Shown here piece after piece: positions 44,482 through 53,893 of a stretch of DNA of 64,000 nucleotides. The translations under genes were made by a program, and so were the position numbers. The DNA is from CAVXNB01 sp963763085. Its GTDB lineage: Bacteria > Actinomycetota > Acidimicrobiia > Acidimicrobiales > Bog-793. The DNA lies in NCBI GenBank assembly GCA_963763085.1, contig CAVXNB010000008.1, positions 248,001-312,000 of the forward strand. The letters run 5' to 3'. Position 1 is the stretch's first letter. Each line of letters opens with the position of its first letter. The notes beneath the pieces were generated by a model that saw only the letters and a program-made list of their open reading frames with translations, was not told the DNA's origin and searched no databases.

Positions 44482-46525
44482 CCGAGGCCGCCGCCGAAGC
44501 CACCGCCACCGCCGAAGCCGCCACCGCCACCGCCACCGCCACCGAACCGAGTCGACCCGGTCGAGCCCGTCGTCGAGGACGAGACGGTCGCCGTCGGCTC
44601 GACAAGAACCTCGCCGGCGGTGACGCCACTCAGGATCTGCGTGGTCGAGTTTCCTACCAGGCCGACAGTGACCCGAGTCGTCGTCTGCTTGCCGTTCTTC
44701 AGCACCGTGACCGTCGAGAACTGGCCCGTTGTCGTCACGGCGGCGCTCGGCACCTCGAGCACGTTCGTGGCCGTCTGGACGACGACGCTCACGTCCGCGG
44801 TCATCCCGTCCAGCACAGAGGCCGGCGGGTTCGTGAGCATGATCGTCTCGTCGTAGGTGACGACGTTGTTCGAGACAATGGAGGTCGGCGACACCGACGC
44901 GACGACGCCGGCGACCTCGGTAGAGGGAAGGGCTGCCAGCGTCACCGTGGCCGGCTGTCCCACGGCGATCTTCGTCGCATCGGCCTCGGCGAAGCCGGCC
45001 ACGACTTCGAGCCGCTTGAGGTTGTCGATGGTGACGAAGGCCGTCGAAGACGACGAGCTCGAGGAGGCATTCGACGAGCTTGACGACCCATTCGAGGAGG
45101 CGTTCGAGCCAGAGCTCGGCGAGCTGTTCGAGTTCGAGCTCGACGAGGAATTGTCGCCTCCGCTGACGGTGTCTCCGACCGAACCGTTGACTGCGGTCAC
45201 CATGCCGCTGATGGAGGCGGTGAGCACGGTTCCCTTGAGTGCTTTCTGATCAGAGGTGACGGTCAGCTTGTCCTGGGTGACCGCCGCCCTGTCCTGGGCG
45301 AGGGTGGCCGGGTCGATGCTCTGGCCGGCCTCGGTGGCGGCGATGTTCATCCGCTGCAGGGAGATTGCCTGCTGCTGGTTCTGGACGGTTTGCCCGGCGG
45401 ACGTCACGGTCTGCTCGTCCGTCACGCACGAGCTCGCCGCGGTCGTCAGGTACTGCGGCAGGCCGTAGGACGTTCCCGCACTGTTCGAGGCAACCAACCG
45501 GAACACGTACGACGTGGCGGGGTGGAGCCCGCTCACCGAGACGGAGACCGGCGTGGACGTCGCAGCGCCGCCGACTCGGCCCGAGGAGGACTTCGAACCG
45601 TAGGACGTCGAAGTGCCGTACTCGAAGTAGTAGGACGTGCTGGCGCCATCGGCGGTCACCGAACCCTGGAGGTCGGCTGTCGTCGTCATGGCCGACGTCG
45701 CCGGCGACGTCACCGCCTTGGGCGACGTCGCCGGGCCGTGGCCGGCGGAAGTGGCGGTGGCAGTGGTGGTGGCAGTGGCGGCGTCGGTCGCCGCGGCGCT
45801 GCTGGCGCCGTGCTGCCCGTTCGACGAGGACGAGTTCGAGGACGAGTTCGAGGACGAGTTCGAGGAAGATGCGAGGAAGACTGCGATGACGAGGATGAGG
45901 AAGAGGCCGGCGGACACCCGAGAGCTCGATCCGCGGCAAGCTGGTCTTTCGCGCTGGTCAGTGCAGCCTCGTCGGTCGTGAGTTGCTGCTCGTCCGAGCT
46001 CAACTGGTCCTGGGCCGACGCCAGCGATGACTTGTTCTGGGCTACCTGCGCCGGCGAACCCCCTTGTTCGTCTTCTCGCAGCGTCGCTTCCGCGCTTGTC
46101 AGGTTGGCTTGGGCGCTCTGCAGGTTCGCTCTGGCCGTTGTCGTGTCGAGGGTGGCGAGCACTTCGCCGGCCTTGACCTTGTCGCCGACGGCCACTCTCA
46201 CGCTCGTGACCGTGCCGCTTGCGCCGAAGCTCTCACTGGCCGCAGCTGCGGGACTGAGGTTGCCGGACGCGGTCACGCTCGACTGCACGGTGCCGCGCTG
46301 CACGGTGACGGTCCGAGCGATGCTCGTCGACGCCGACGCCGTCTGGTAGATCGATCGCAGGCCGAATCCCGCGACGGCTGCGACCGCCAGCACGAGCACT
46401 GCGTAGAAGGCGAACTTTCTGCGACCCCGCCGCCCTCGACCTCGCCCTCGTTCCGGCCAGGCATCGGCCTCAGCAGCCGTGCCTGCCGGCGAGGTCGGCC
46501 GCGACCTGCGGAAGACGGAGCTCAC
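44478..46525 (-). CDS. Membrane fusion protein (MacA/HlyD-like) with an inserted fibronectin-like domain; frameshifted
   Basis: About 682 residues after repair. One N-terminal helix (FAFYAVLVLAVAAVAGFGL), a lipoyl-like half (GTVTSVRVAVGDKVKAGEVL) and a helical hairpin arm (about 110-190) are in frame 1. After about 45873 (one base missing in a Ser-rich linker) the frame changes. It then encodes a fibronectin-like domain (ADLQGSVTADGASTSYYFEY, SGLHPATSYVFRLVASNSAG), the second hairpin arm, the other lipoyl half (LTASISGMVTAVNGSVGDTV) and beta-barrel domains. The tail is poly-Gly (GGGGGGGGGFGGGGGFGGG). The FN3 insertion at the hairpin tip and the long Ser/Asn linkers are unusual for this family. 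Confidence 0.78.
45826..45861. repeat. Three tandem 12-bp units in the fusion-protein linker
   Basis: GAGGACGAGTTC occurs three times head to tail. On the coding (minus) strand it encodes Ser-Ser-Asn-Ser-type units of the linker next to the frameshift at about 45873. Such repeats are prone to slippage, biologically and in sequencing. Confidence 0.8.
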
Positions 46526-46583
46526 GAGGAATCCCTTCCTTTGCTCATCGGGAAAGACCGGCTGACGGGCGCGGCACCGACGA

Positions 46584-47172
46584 TCAACTCAAAGTCGTCG
46601 TCGTCGTGCTCCCGCTCGATCGGGGGGTGAATTTCGGCCGGAGACCAGCGCAGGCGGCGAGCGCCTTCTTGACCTTCGGACTCGTGGAGTTGAAGGTGGT
46701 CGGCGGCGTCGAGTTGGAGCTGGTCGGCCGAGTGGGAAGCGTCACTCCGTGGAGCTTCAAGCAGTTGCGGTAGGCAGCAAAGGCGGCACTCGAGAAATTG
46801 CGACCACCGGGCCTGTTCCCGAAGCCCGTCGGGCGCAAGCTCGCGCACGCGGCGGCCGCCTTGCGGAACGCAGGAGAGTTGAAACGGCCTCGGCCACCCC
46901 CGCCGGGAGGTGTGCTCCCGCTGGTGGGGAAGCTCCCGTTCGGCGGGAAAGCTGCCGTTCGGCGGCCCACCGTTGAACGTCGGCAGCTTGACCCCGTGAG
47001 CTTTCAGGCAGGCGCTGTAGGCGGCGAACGAAGCCTTTGCGTGGCTGCCACCACCGCCCGGGTCGGTCGTCGAGGTCGTCGGCGCCGATGACCCGCTCCC
47101 GCAAGCGCTCAGTGCCACGGCGCCGGCGATCACCACCGCGACCAAGGACGACCAGGCACTTCTGCGCATCAT
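46584..47172 (-). CDS. Lipoprotein with two FAAY-x-x-CLK-x-HGV-x-LP repeats; frameshifted
   Basis: About 195 residues after repair. The signal ends in a lipobox (AVALSACGSG, Cys about 24). The mature part has two copies of a Cys-containing unit: SFAAYSACLKAHGVKLPTF and AFAAYRNCLKLHGVTLPTR. Each copy is followed by a PAFRKAAAACASLRP-like or KVKKALAACAGLRP-like helix, separated by a Pro/Gly-rich linker. The frame breaks at about 46945-46947 (extra C on the coding strand, in a run of three). It has GAGGAG before the ATG and is the first gene of the MacAB-like operon. I recognise no function; the Cys pairs may bind metal or form disulfides. Confidence 0.65.
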
Positions 47173-47356
47173 CGAGATCTCCTCATGGTTCGAGGCGTGA
47201 TCCTTGGCCCTCAGTCTGTGAACCTGCTGCGGATTCGTTCAGGATCTCCTGCGAACGGCGAACGCGGGGCGGCGGATCTCGGGGTGTGCGGCGGTCGGGG
47301 GCGTGCCTTCAGTCCGGGCTCTACGATTTCAAGATGAGCAGGCCGCGGGTCTTCCC

Positions 47357-49031
47357 TTGAGTGGAGAGACACATGCCGGCCGGCGCGCCGACGGGGACCT
47401 CGACGAGGCCGCGGTGGAGCAACGGGAAGTGCTGCGGGTGGCCCGCGCCCTCGCACGGCATCTCGGACGAGGCGGAGCTCCTCGATCTGATCAACGCCAC
47501 GGCGCGCGAGAAGCTGGGCTACGGCGTGTGCGTGATCGCGATCCGGGGTGACGACGGCGCCTTCCGGTACGCGGCGACGTCCGGCGTGACAGCGGAGCAG
47601 GACCGAGCGCTGCGCGGTGGCGTGCTGACCGCAGCGGCTTTCGAGGCGCTCCGAGAGGCGGCGTCGCCCATCGGGGCCGTGTGCTGGGTACCCGCCGGTC
47701 ACCCGGTGCGCGAGCTCCCGGAGGTCGTCGCCGGCACGCTCCTGACCGGCGTCACCGTGCCGTCGCGGTCCTGGCAGCCCGGCGCGCTCCTGCTGGCGCC
47801 GTTGATCGGAGCCGACGGGGAGGCGGTCGGTTACTTGAACCCACACGACCCCGCGACCGGCGAGCTGCCGACGGCGCGCCAAGCACTGCTTCTCGAGACG
47901 CTCGCCGAGCTCACGGTCGTCGGTCTCGAGATCGTTCGTGCCCGAGCCATCGAGCGCGCCGCCGTCGCCGTCGCCGAAGCCCAGCGCCAGCAGTTGGAAG
48001 GCCTTCTCGCGGCCAGCGCTCAGGTCCGCGGCCAGTTCTCCCTCGACGAGGTCCTGAGCGAGATCGCCAAGGCGATGACCACCGCCGGCGGCTTCGGCCG
48101 TGCCGCCATCTACCTGCGGATGCCCGACGACGTACTCGAGGTCGGGGCTACGGTCGGGCTCACCGACGAGGAGAGCAAGCAACTGCGAGCCGGCAGGGTG
48201 ACGCTCAAAGAATATGCGCCGGCGATGCAGCCGGAGATGCTGTTGAGCCGGTCTTATCTGTTCGACCATCGCCGTTTCGAGATCCCGCCCGAGCTCAACG
48301 ACAAGCTGAACACGCCGAGCGTCGTCCGGGAGTGGGTCGACGGCCAATGGCACCCGGAGGACATGCTGACGGTGCCCATCACCGAGGTCGACGGCGAGCT
48401 CCTCGGGATCATCTCGGTCGACGAACCGGTCGACGGGATGCTGCCCGACCGGGCCCACGTGCAGGCGATCGAGTTCTTCGCCGCCCAGTGCGCCGTGGCC
48501 GTCATCCAGGCGCGCCGGTACGAGGAGGTTCGGGCCGAAGCGCGCACGGACGCGCTGACCGGCCTCGCCAACAGGCGGGCGCTCGACGCCGCCGTCGTCC
48601 GGGCGATAAGCCGGGCGCGCCGCGATGCGGCCGTGTGCGCCGTGCTGTTCATCGACATCGATCACTTCAAGGACATCAACGACTCGCTCGGTCACGCCGT
48701 GGGCGACGCGGTCCTGCAGCGCGTCGGGCGCGGCCTACGGGACCGTCTGCGCCGGGGCGACCTCCTGGCGCGCTACGGCGGCGAGGAGTTCGTGGCACTC
48801 CTGTCCGACACCGACGTCGACGCCGCCACGCGCCTCGCCGAGACGCTCCGCCGGCGCATCGCGACGCTCGACTTCGATGCCCTCACGGGTGGGCTGCCGG
48901 TGCGGGTCTCGATCGGGGTGGCCCAGCTGTCCGAGACTCGGATGAGCGCTGTTTCTCTGGTGTCCGCGGCCGACGCGGCGATGTACGAGGCCAAGCGCCA
49001 GGGGCGCGATCGGGTGTGCGTCGCGCCCTGA
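47357..49031 (+). CDS. Diguanylate cyclase (GAF domains plus GGDEF), frameshifted near its start
   Basis: About 557 residues after repair. Two GAF-like sensory domains (about 35-190 and 215-385) precede a GGDEF domain with LTGLANRRALDAAV, FIDIDHFKDINDSLGH and the active site YGGEEF. The inhibitory I-site RRGD lies five residues upstream of GGEEF, so c-di-GMP product inhibition is expected. The first segment, VEQREVLRVARALARHL, is in a different frame: removing one G at 47465 joins it to DEAELLDLINATAREKLG. TTG 47357 and GTG 47303 are candidate starts in that frame; GTG 47361 in the second frame gives an unconvincing N-terminus. It would make the second messenger c-di-GMP. Confidence 0.85.
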
Positions 49032-49032
49032 C

Positions 49033-50265
49033 TCAGCCGCCCGCGGGCGCCGGGCTGAGTGCCATGGCGGCGTGCAGCGCGATGCCGTTGCGCATCGCAC
49101 GCTCGTCGAGGAGCATCCGGTTCGAGTGGTTCGGCGCCGGGTGGGCCACGCCGGCCGGCGCCGTTCCCAGAAACACCATCGCTCCCGGCACCTCCTGCAA
49201 CACATATGACCAGTCCTCGGCGCCCATGATCGGGTTCGACATGCGGCTCGCCCGCAGTTCGCCGAGGAGCCCGCGGGCCAGCGCCAGCGCGTGGTCGGCG
49301 ACCGCCGCTGAGTTGACGGTGACCGGGTAGGGCTTGTCGGTCCACGTGAGCGCGGTCGTGCAGAGGTGGGCGGCGGCGACCTTCTCGGCGACGCGGCGGA
49401 CCCCTTCCATGGCAAGCGCGCGGGAATCCTCGGAGACGGCGCGGACGGTCCCTTCGATGATGGCCGTCTCGGGAATGACGTTCGATGTCGTCCCCGCGGA
49501 CAGGTGCGCGACCGTGACCACCGCCGGGTCGAAGGTCGGGATCCTCCGGGTCACCATCGCCTGGATGGCAAGCACCACCTCGCACGCGGCGGGGATCGGA
49601 TCGACGGCGTCGCTCGGCATGGAAGCGTGACCGCCCTTGCCTTCAATGGTCAGGTAGAACGAGTCGGCCGAGGCCAACAGTGCACCGCCTCTCGTCGCGA
49701 CGACGCCCGAGGCGACGGTGGGAGAGGTGTGGATGGCGAAGGCGCGGTCGACCGTGCCGTGCGCGCTGAGCAGACCCTCGTTGAGCATCACCTTTGCCCC
49801 GCCGTGTCCTTCTTCGCCCGGCTGGAACATGAACAGGACCCGGCCGGCGAGCTCGTCGCGCCGGCCGGCGAGGAGGCGCGCCGCCGAGACGAGCATCGCC
49901 ACGTGGGCGTCGTGACCGCAGGCATGCATCGCGCCGTCCACCCGCGACGCGTAGTCGAGCCCGGTGTCCTCCGGCATGGGGAGGGCATCCATGTCGCCTC
50001 GCAGCAGCGTCGTCGGGCCGTCGCGCCCGCTGTCGAGCACGGCGACTACCGAGGACGTCTCGCGACCTGTCGTGATCTCGAGGCCGAGCCCGTCGATCGC
50101 CTCGAGTATGACCGTCTGGGTCCGCGGGAGGTCGAGGCCGATCTCGGGATGGGCGTGGATCTCCCGCCGGAGAGCGATGGCGGAGTCGAGGAGCCCCGCG
50201 GCCTCCTGCAGCAATGCCCGGTCCACGCCGGCCCCGTCCCGGGCCCCGTCCTCGCTCTCGGCCAC
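49033..50265 (-). CDS. M20 family amidohydrolase (hippurate hydrolase/IAA-amino acid hydrolase type)
   Basis: 410 residues from a GTG at 50265 with AAAGGAG six bases upstream. Metal-site motifs of the M20D branch are present: LLRGDMDALPMPED, DGAMHACGHDAHVAML and MFQPGEEGHGGAKVML. The dimerisation domain (GKGGHASMPSDAVDP, FDPAVVTVAHLSAGTTSNVI) and the last His region GAEDWSYVLQEVPGAMVFLG follow. These enzymes hydrolyse N-acyl amino acids. It converges on the cyclase gene with almost no gap. Intact and of family length. Confidence 0.9.
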   Translation of the reverse strand: MAESEDGARDGAGVDRALLQEAAGLLDSAIALRREIHAHPEIGLDLPRTQTVILEAIDGLGLEITTGRETSSVVAVLDSGRDGPTTLLRGDMDALPMPEDTGLDYASRVDGAMHACGHDAHVAMLVSAARLLAGRRDELAGRVLFMFQPGEEGHGGAKVMLNEGLLSAHGTVDRAFAIHTSPTVASGVVATRGGALLASADSFYLTIEGKGGHASMPSDAVDPIPAACEVVLAIQAMVTRRIPTFDPAVVTVAHLSAGTTSNVIPETAIIEGTVRAVSEDSRALAMEGVRRVAEKVAAAHLCTTALTWTDKPYPVTVNSAAVADHALALARGLLGELRASRMSNPIMGAEDWSYVLQEVPGAMVFLGTAPAGVAHPAPNHSNRMLLDERAMRNGIALHAAMALSPAPAGG

Positions 50266-50347
50266 GCGTGTCTCCTTTCGCCCCAAGAAACCGTACCCGT
50301 GCCCGCCCACACAGACACCCCCCTCCCGACCGTGCTACGACGGGCTT

Positions 50348-50827
50348 ATGAACTCACCGGCTGAGCAGTCGACCGTCCGCACGACCGTCCGCACGATCCT
50401 CGGCAGCTTCCTGCTCGGAGCTGCAAGCGGCATGCGCTCCACGGTCGGTCTGGCGGCCGTGATCGTCCAGGGCGACGGGGACGTCCTGCCGTCGGCGCTC
50501 AGCAACCCGAGAGCGAAGCCGGCCGCCGGCCTCGCAGTCGCGATCGAGCTCGTCCTCGACAAGATGCCCTTCACCGGCTCCCGGCTCGAGCCTGTCGGCC
50601 TCGCCGGCCGTTTCGTGTTCGCCGGCGCCGCCGCCGGCCTTGCCGCACAACGGAAGGGGCGGCCCGTCGTGCTCTCGGCGCTGATCGCGGTCGCGACCTC
50701 CGGCCTGATCGCCAAGGTCACCCACGACCTGCGCGCCAAGCTGGCGGAGAAGATGCCGGACTTCGTCGTGGCCGTGGACGAGGACCTGACGGCGCTCGTG
50801 ATCGCCGTGGCCGGGAGTCGCTGCTGA
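50348..50827 (+). CDS. Small membrane protein, DUF4126-like
   Basis: 159 residues. It opens with SFLLGAASGMRSTVGLAAVI, has Gly/Ala-rich hydrophobic helices (about 18-40, 90-110, 118-138) and ends in a soluble helix with DEDLTALVIAVAG. The GxxxGMR pattern near the N-terminus is like small DUF4126 membrane proteins. Function unknown. It is divergent from the amidohydrolase gene and stands alone. Confidence 0.5.
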   Translation: MNSPAEQSTVRTTVRTILGSFLLGAASGMRSTVGLAAVIVQGDGDVLPSALSNPRAKPAAGLAVAIELVLDKMPFTGSRLEPVGLAGRFVFAGAAAGLAAQRKGRPVVLSALIAVATSGLIAKVTHDLRAKLAEKMPDFVVAVDEDLTALVIAVAGSRC

Positions 50828-50859
50828 GGCGGCTCGGAAAGGCCGGGCCGACGGTGCGC

Positions 50860-51027
50860 TCAGCTGCCGGCCGGCCGGCGTGGCCGGTCGCTTCCTGCCC
50901 AGAACCCCGGGGGATCGCTCGCCGGGAACGACTCGCGGCTCGACTCGTCCACTCGGGCGTCGTCGTCGGTCTCAGGCGTCTCGTCTGGGTCGCTCCCGGC
51001 CGGCTCTGGTGCCGTGGGCTCGTTCAC
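50860..51027 (-). CDS. Tiny acidic protein with C-terminal SFPASDPP motif
   Basis: About 55 residues if started at GTG 51027. The body is acidic (EPAGSDPDETPETDDDARVD) and contains DESSRESFPASDPPGFWAG, a motif found in many small bacterial proteins of unknown function. The conserved motif makes a real gene likely despite the small size. The start is uncertain (an in-frame start exists at 51129 over the next gene's upstream region). No partner is evident. Confidence 0.5.
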   Translation of the reverse strand: MNEPTAPEPAGSDPDETPETDDDARVDESSRESFPASDPPGFWAGSDRPRRPAGS

Positions 51028-51152
51028 ACCTCTACTCTGACGCCGTTCGCGATTCGATGCGTCGCCGCGGCGAGGAACACAGAGGGCCGACTTCGGGTTG
51101 GCCAATGAACACGCCCGCGGCGGCCGCATCGGCGGCCGGAAATGGAGCCCTC

Positions 51153-51761
51153 ATGCCTGATGCCCTCACCCCCGTCGACTTCTGGCTGGATCCCCAGTGC
51201 CCCTGGGCCTGGATCACCTCACGCTGGCTGCTCGAGGTGGAGAAAGTCCGGCCCGTCGAGGCCCGCTGGCACATCATGTCGCTCTCGATGTTGAACAAGG
51301 ACCGGGAGCTCAGCGAGGACTATCGCAGGTCGATGGACCGAGCCTGGGGCCCGGTGCGGGTCTGCATGGCGGCGGTGAAGGCGAAGGGCGACGACATCCT
51401 GCTGCCGCTGTACACCGCGATCGGGACCCGGGTCCACGACGAGGGCCGGCGCGACCCCGAGGTTCTCGCGGACGCGCTCCAGGACGTCGGGCTGCCGGCC
51501 GAGCTGGCGAAGGCGACCGAGTCGACCGAGTTCGACGAGGCCATCGAGCGGTCGCACGCGGAGGGGATCGGGCTCGTCGGCGACGACGTCGGGACTCCGA
51601 TCATCCGGGTCGGGCCGGCGGCGATCTTCGGCCCGGTCGTCACCCCGATCCCCCGCGGCGAGGCGGCGGGCAGGCTCTGGGACGGGGTGCTGCTCGTGAT
51701 CAACACGGACGGTTTCTTCGAGCTGAAGCGGTCCCGCGACCGCAGGCCGTCCTTCGACTGA
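51153..51761 (+). CDS. DsbA-family oxidoreductase, mycothiol-dependent nitroreductase (Rv2466c)-like
   Basis: 202 residues from ATG 51153 with GGAG six bases upstream. The thioredoxin-fold start VDFWLDPQCPWAWITSRWLL places one Cys in a C-P-W-A motif. A helical insert (RSMDRAWGPVRVCMAAVKAK) and the cis-Pro segment VGTPIIRVGPAAIFGPVV follow. Related actinobacterial proteins have C-P-W-C; here the second Cys is replaced by Ala, so a monothiol, mycothiol- or glutathione-transferase-like mechanism is likely. No signal peptide, so cytoplasmic. An ATG at 51105 would add an Ala-rich extension. Confidence 0.78.
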   Translation: MPDALTPVDFWLDPQCPWAWITSRWLLEVEKVRPVEARWHIMSLSMLNKDRELSEDYRRSMDRAWGPVRVCMAAVKAKGDDILLPLYTAIGTRVHDEGRRDPEVLADALQDVGLPAELAKATESTEFDEAIERSHAEGIGLVGDDVGTPIIRVGPAAIFGPVVTPIPRGEAAGRLWDGVLLVINTDGFFELKRSRDRRPSFD

Positions 51762-51770
51762 GCGTCCCGC

Positions 51771-53192
51771 TCAGGGCGTCGACGCCAGCACGTGCGCAAC
51801 GGCGGCGGTGACGCGCCGGGCGGTGGCGAGGTCCAGCATCTCGTTCGGCCCGTGGGCATTGCTGCCCGGGCCGAGCACGCCGGTGACGAGGAACTGGGCG
51901 TCCGGGAACCGCGTCCTCAGCTTCGCCAGAAACGGGATCGTTCCGCCCTCGCCCATCGCCCCCCCACGCCGGCCGAACAGCGCCTCCGACGCCTCGTCGG
52001 TGGCACGCCGCAGCCAGTGCGCAGTCGCAGGCGCATCGAAACCACGCGCCGCGCTCTCCACCTCCACCCCCACCCGCGCCCCCTGCGGCGGATCGGCGGA
52101 CAGCGTGCGGACGACGGCCTCGGCGGCCAGGTCGGGGTCGACCGGCGGGGGCAGCCGTAGCGAGAGCTTCGCCCTCGTGAAGGGCCGCAGCACGTTGCCG
52201 CCGTCTCTCACCGCGGGGATGCCGTCCATCCCCGTGACGGCGAGCGAGGGCGTCCAGGTGCGGCGGAGCACCCGGTCGGCGCCGGGCGTACCGGACAGCT
52301 GCAGGCCGGGGACGGTCGGGAACTCGCCGCCGGCGGCAGCCCCGAGCTCGGCGGCCGTCTCCTCGGCCGCGGCCCGGTCCCGCAGAGTCGGCTCCGCCAG
52401 GCACTCCGGCACGAGGATCTCCCCGGTCGTCTCGTCCTCGAGGCGCGACAGGAGCTGACGGAGAAGGCGGAACGAGGAGGGGACGACGCCGCCGGCGAGC
52501 CCGCTGTGGACGCCCTCGGTGAGGACCTCCACGGTCAGGGTCACGACCACGTTGCCTCTGAGCGAAGTCGTGGTCCAGAGCCGGTCATAGGTTGCGCATC
52601 CCGAGTCCAGGCAGACGACGAGCCCGGGTCCCGGGGCACCGATCCGGGCCTCGACGTCTTCGAGGTACGGGCCGAGGTGCGGGCTGCCGCTCTCCTCGCT
52701 CGCCTCGATGATGACGACGCAGCGGCCGTGCGCGGCGCCGGTCGCCGCCAGCGCCTCGAGGGCTCCGACGGCGGCGAAGATCGAGTACCCGTCGTCGGCG
52801 GTGCCGCGCCCGTAGAGGCGGTCGCCTTCGCGCACCGCCACGAAGGGGTCGAGTCCGTCACGCCAGCTCCCGAGCGGCGGCTGCTTGTCGAGATGGCCGT
52901 AGAGCAGGGTGACGAGGCCGCTGGCCGAGCCGGGCGTCGCCGGCACGTCGGCGATGACGACCGGGGTCAGGCCCTCGCGCTCGACGAGCTCGACCGTGCA
53001 GCCGGGTATCGGACGCGAGGCCGCCCACTCGGACAGCAGCCGGGCGGCTCGCCCGATCTCGCCGCTCTCGGCCCAGCCGGGGTCGAAGTCCGGTGACAGG
53101 CAGCGGATGCCGACGTATGAGGAGAGCACCGGCATGACGCTCTCTTCCCAGAGGTTGTCGACGTGGCGCGCGATCGCGGCGAGATCGGTCAT
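51771..53192 (-). CDS. M20 family dipeptidase/carboxypeptidase (CNDP-like)
   Basis: 473 residues from the ATG that overlaps the methyltransferase stop (ATGA). Zinc-site motifs are LLYGHLDKQPPLGSW, GRGTADDGYSIFA, IIEASEESGSPHLG and VVCLDSGCATYD. The lid domain carries GVHSGLAGGVVPSSFRLL, and the C-terminal metal ligand region is GPGSNAHGPNEMLDL. It should cleave dipeptides or acylated amino acids in the cytoplasm. The much longer frame to 54611 runs antisense to nothing useful and is a shadow. It forms a two-gene unit with the upstream methyltransferase. Confidence 0.88.
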   Translation of the reverse strand: MTDLAAIARHVDNLWEESVMPVLSSYVGIRCLSPDFDPGWAESGEIGRAARLLSEWAASRPIPGCTVELVEREGLTPVVIADVPATPGSASGLVTLLYGHLDKQPPLGSWRDGLDPFVAVREGDRLYGRGTADDGYSIFAAVGALEALAATGAAHGRCVVIIEASEESGSPHLGPYLEDVEARIGAPGPGLVVCLDSGCATYDRLWTTTSLRGNVVVTLTVEVLTEGVHSGLAGGVVPSSFRLLRQLLSRLEDETTGEILVPECLAEPTLRDRAAAEETAAELGAAAGGEFPTVPGLQLSGTPGADRVLRRTWTPSLAVTGMDGIPAVRDGGNVLRPFTRAKLSLRLPPPVDPDLAAEAVVRTLSADPPQGARVGVEVESAARGFDAPATAHWLRRATDEASEALFGRRGGAMGEGGTIPFLAKLRTRFPDAQFLVTGVLGPGSNAHGPNEMLDLATARRVTAAVAHVLASTP

Positions 53193-53782
53193 GGTTTCAC
53201 TTCTTTCACCGCCGTCCAGGTCCCGGTGCCGGCCTCGGAGGTCACGCCGTCCCGAGCTCCGAGCGCCCGTGCGACCTCGGCCGGCGGCAGGTAGATGGGT
53301 GTGTGATCGCCCCGTGTGGACACGAAGACGACGGCGCCGCCGCCGCGCAGCACACGGCGGTACTCGGCCGGGAAGAGAAACGCGTTCACGCAGACGACGG
53401 CATCGACGGACTCCGAATGGAGCGGCAGCAGGCTGGCGTCGGCCTGGATGAGGCTCACGCCGGCGGGACGGGGGGCGCGGGCGAGCATCTCGGCCGACAG
53501 GTCGACCGAGACCACCAGGTCGAAGTGGCGGGCGAGCGTCGGCGTCTGGAACCCTGTCCCGCTTCCGACCTCGACGCAGACGCCGCCGGCCGCGACGCCT
53601 CCCCGGGACAGCGCGTCCTGGAGCGGCACCAGGCGCTCGGGCTGGTTGCGCAAGTGCCAATCGGGGGCGAGGTCGTCGAAGAACCCACGTATCTCCTCGG
53701 CCCGCTCGGTGGTCCAGGCGTCCGGCTCGAACGCGAGCGCCCGGGTCACCGCCTGCATGCGGTCGACGGTCTCCTGCGTCAC
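53189..53782 (-). CDS. Class I SAM-dependent methyltransferase
   Basis: 197 residues. An N-terminal helical cap (AEEIRGFFDDLAPDWHLRNQ) leads to the SAM-binding motif VCVEVGSGTGFQTPTLARHF, the acidic loop VVSVDLSAEMLARAPRP and the motif IV region SVDAVVCVNAFLFPAEYRRV. The protein is short and lacks a clear substrate domain. Its stop overlaps the dipeptidase start, suggesting joint expression. The substrate is unknown. Confidence 0.8.
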   Translation of the reverse strand: MTQETVDRMQAVTRALAFEPDAWTTERAEEIRGFFDDLAPDWHLRNQPERLVPLQDALSRGGVAAGGVCVEVGSGTGFQTPTLARHFDLVVSVDLSAEMLARAPRPAGVSLIQADASLLPLHSESVDAVVCVNAFLFPAEYRRVLRGGGAVVFVSTRGDHTPIYLPPAEVARALGARDGVTSEAGTGTWTAVKEVKP

Positions 53783-53893
53783 GCCGGGGGGCGGTCCGGC
53801 CTCGGCGCCGGCCCCGCCGCCGCCTGGTTGACCGGCAGCGCGCGGCCGAATTCTCGGCCGGGGGCAGGACGTCGAGCACGGCGGGCCAGCTGC

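Noticed and set aside
44857..45249. Plus-strand ORF encoding a striking Asp/Glu-rich protein
   Set aside because: It is the complement of the Ser/Asn-rich linkers of the membrane fusion protein, whose domains are clear on the minus strand.
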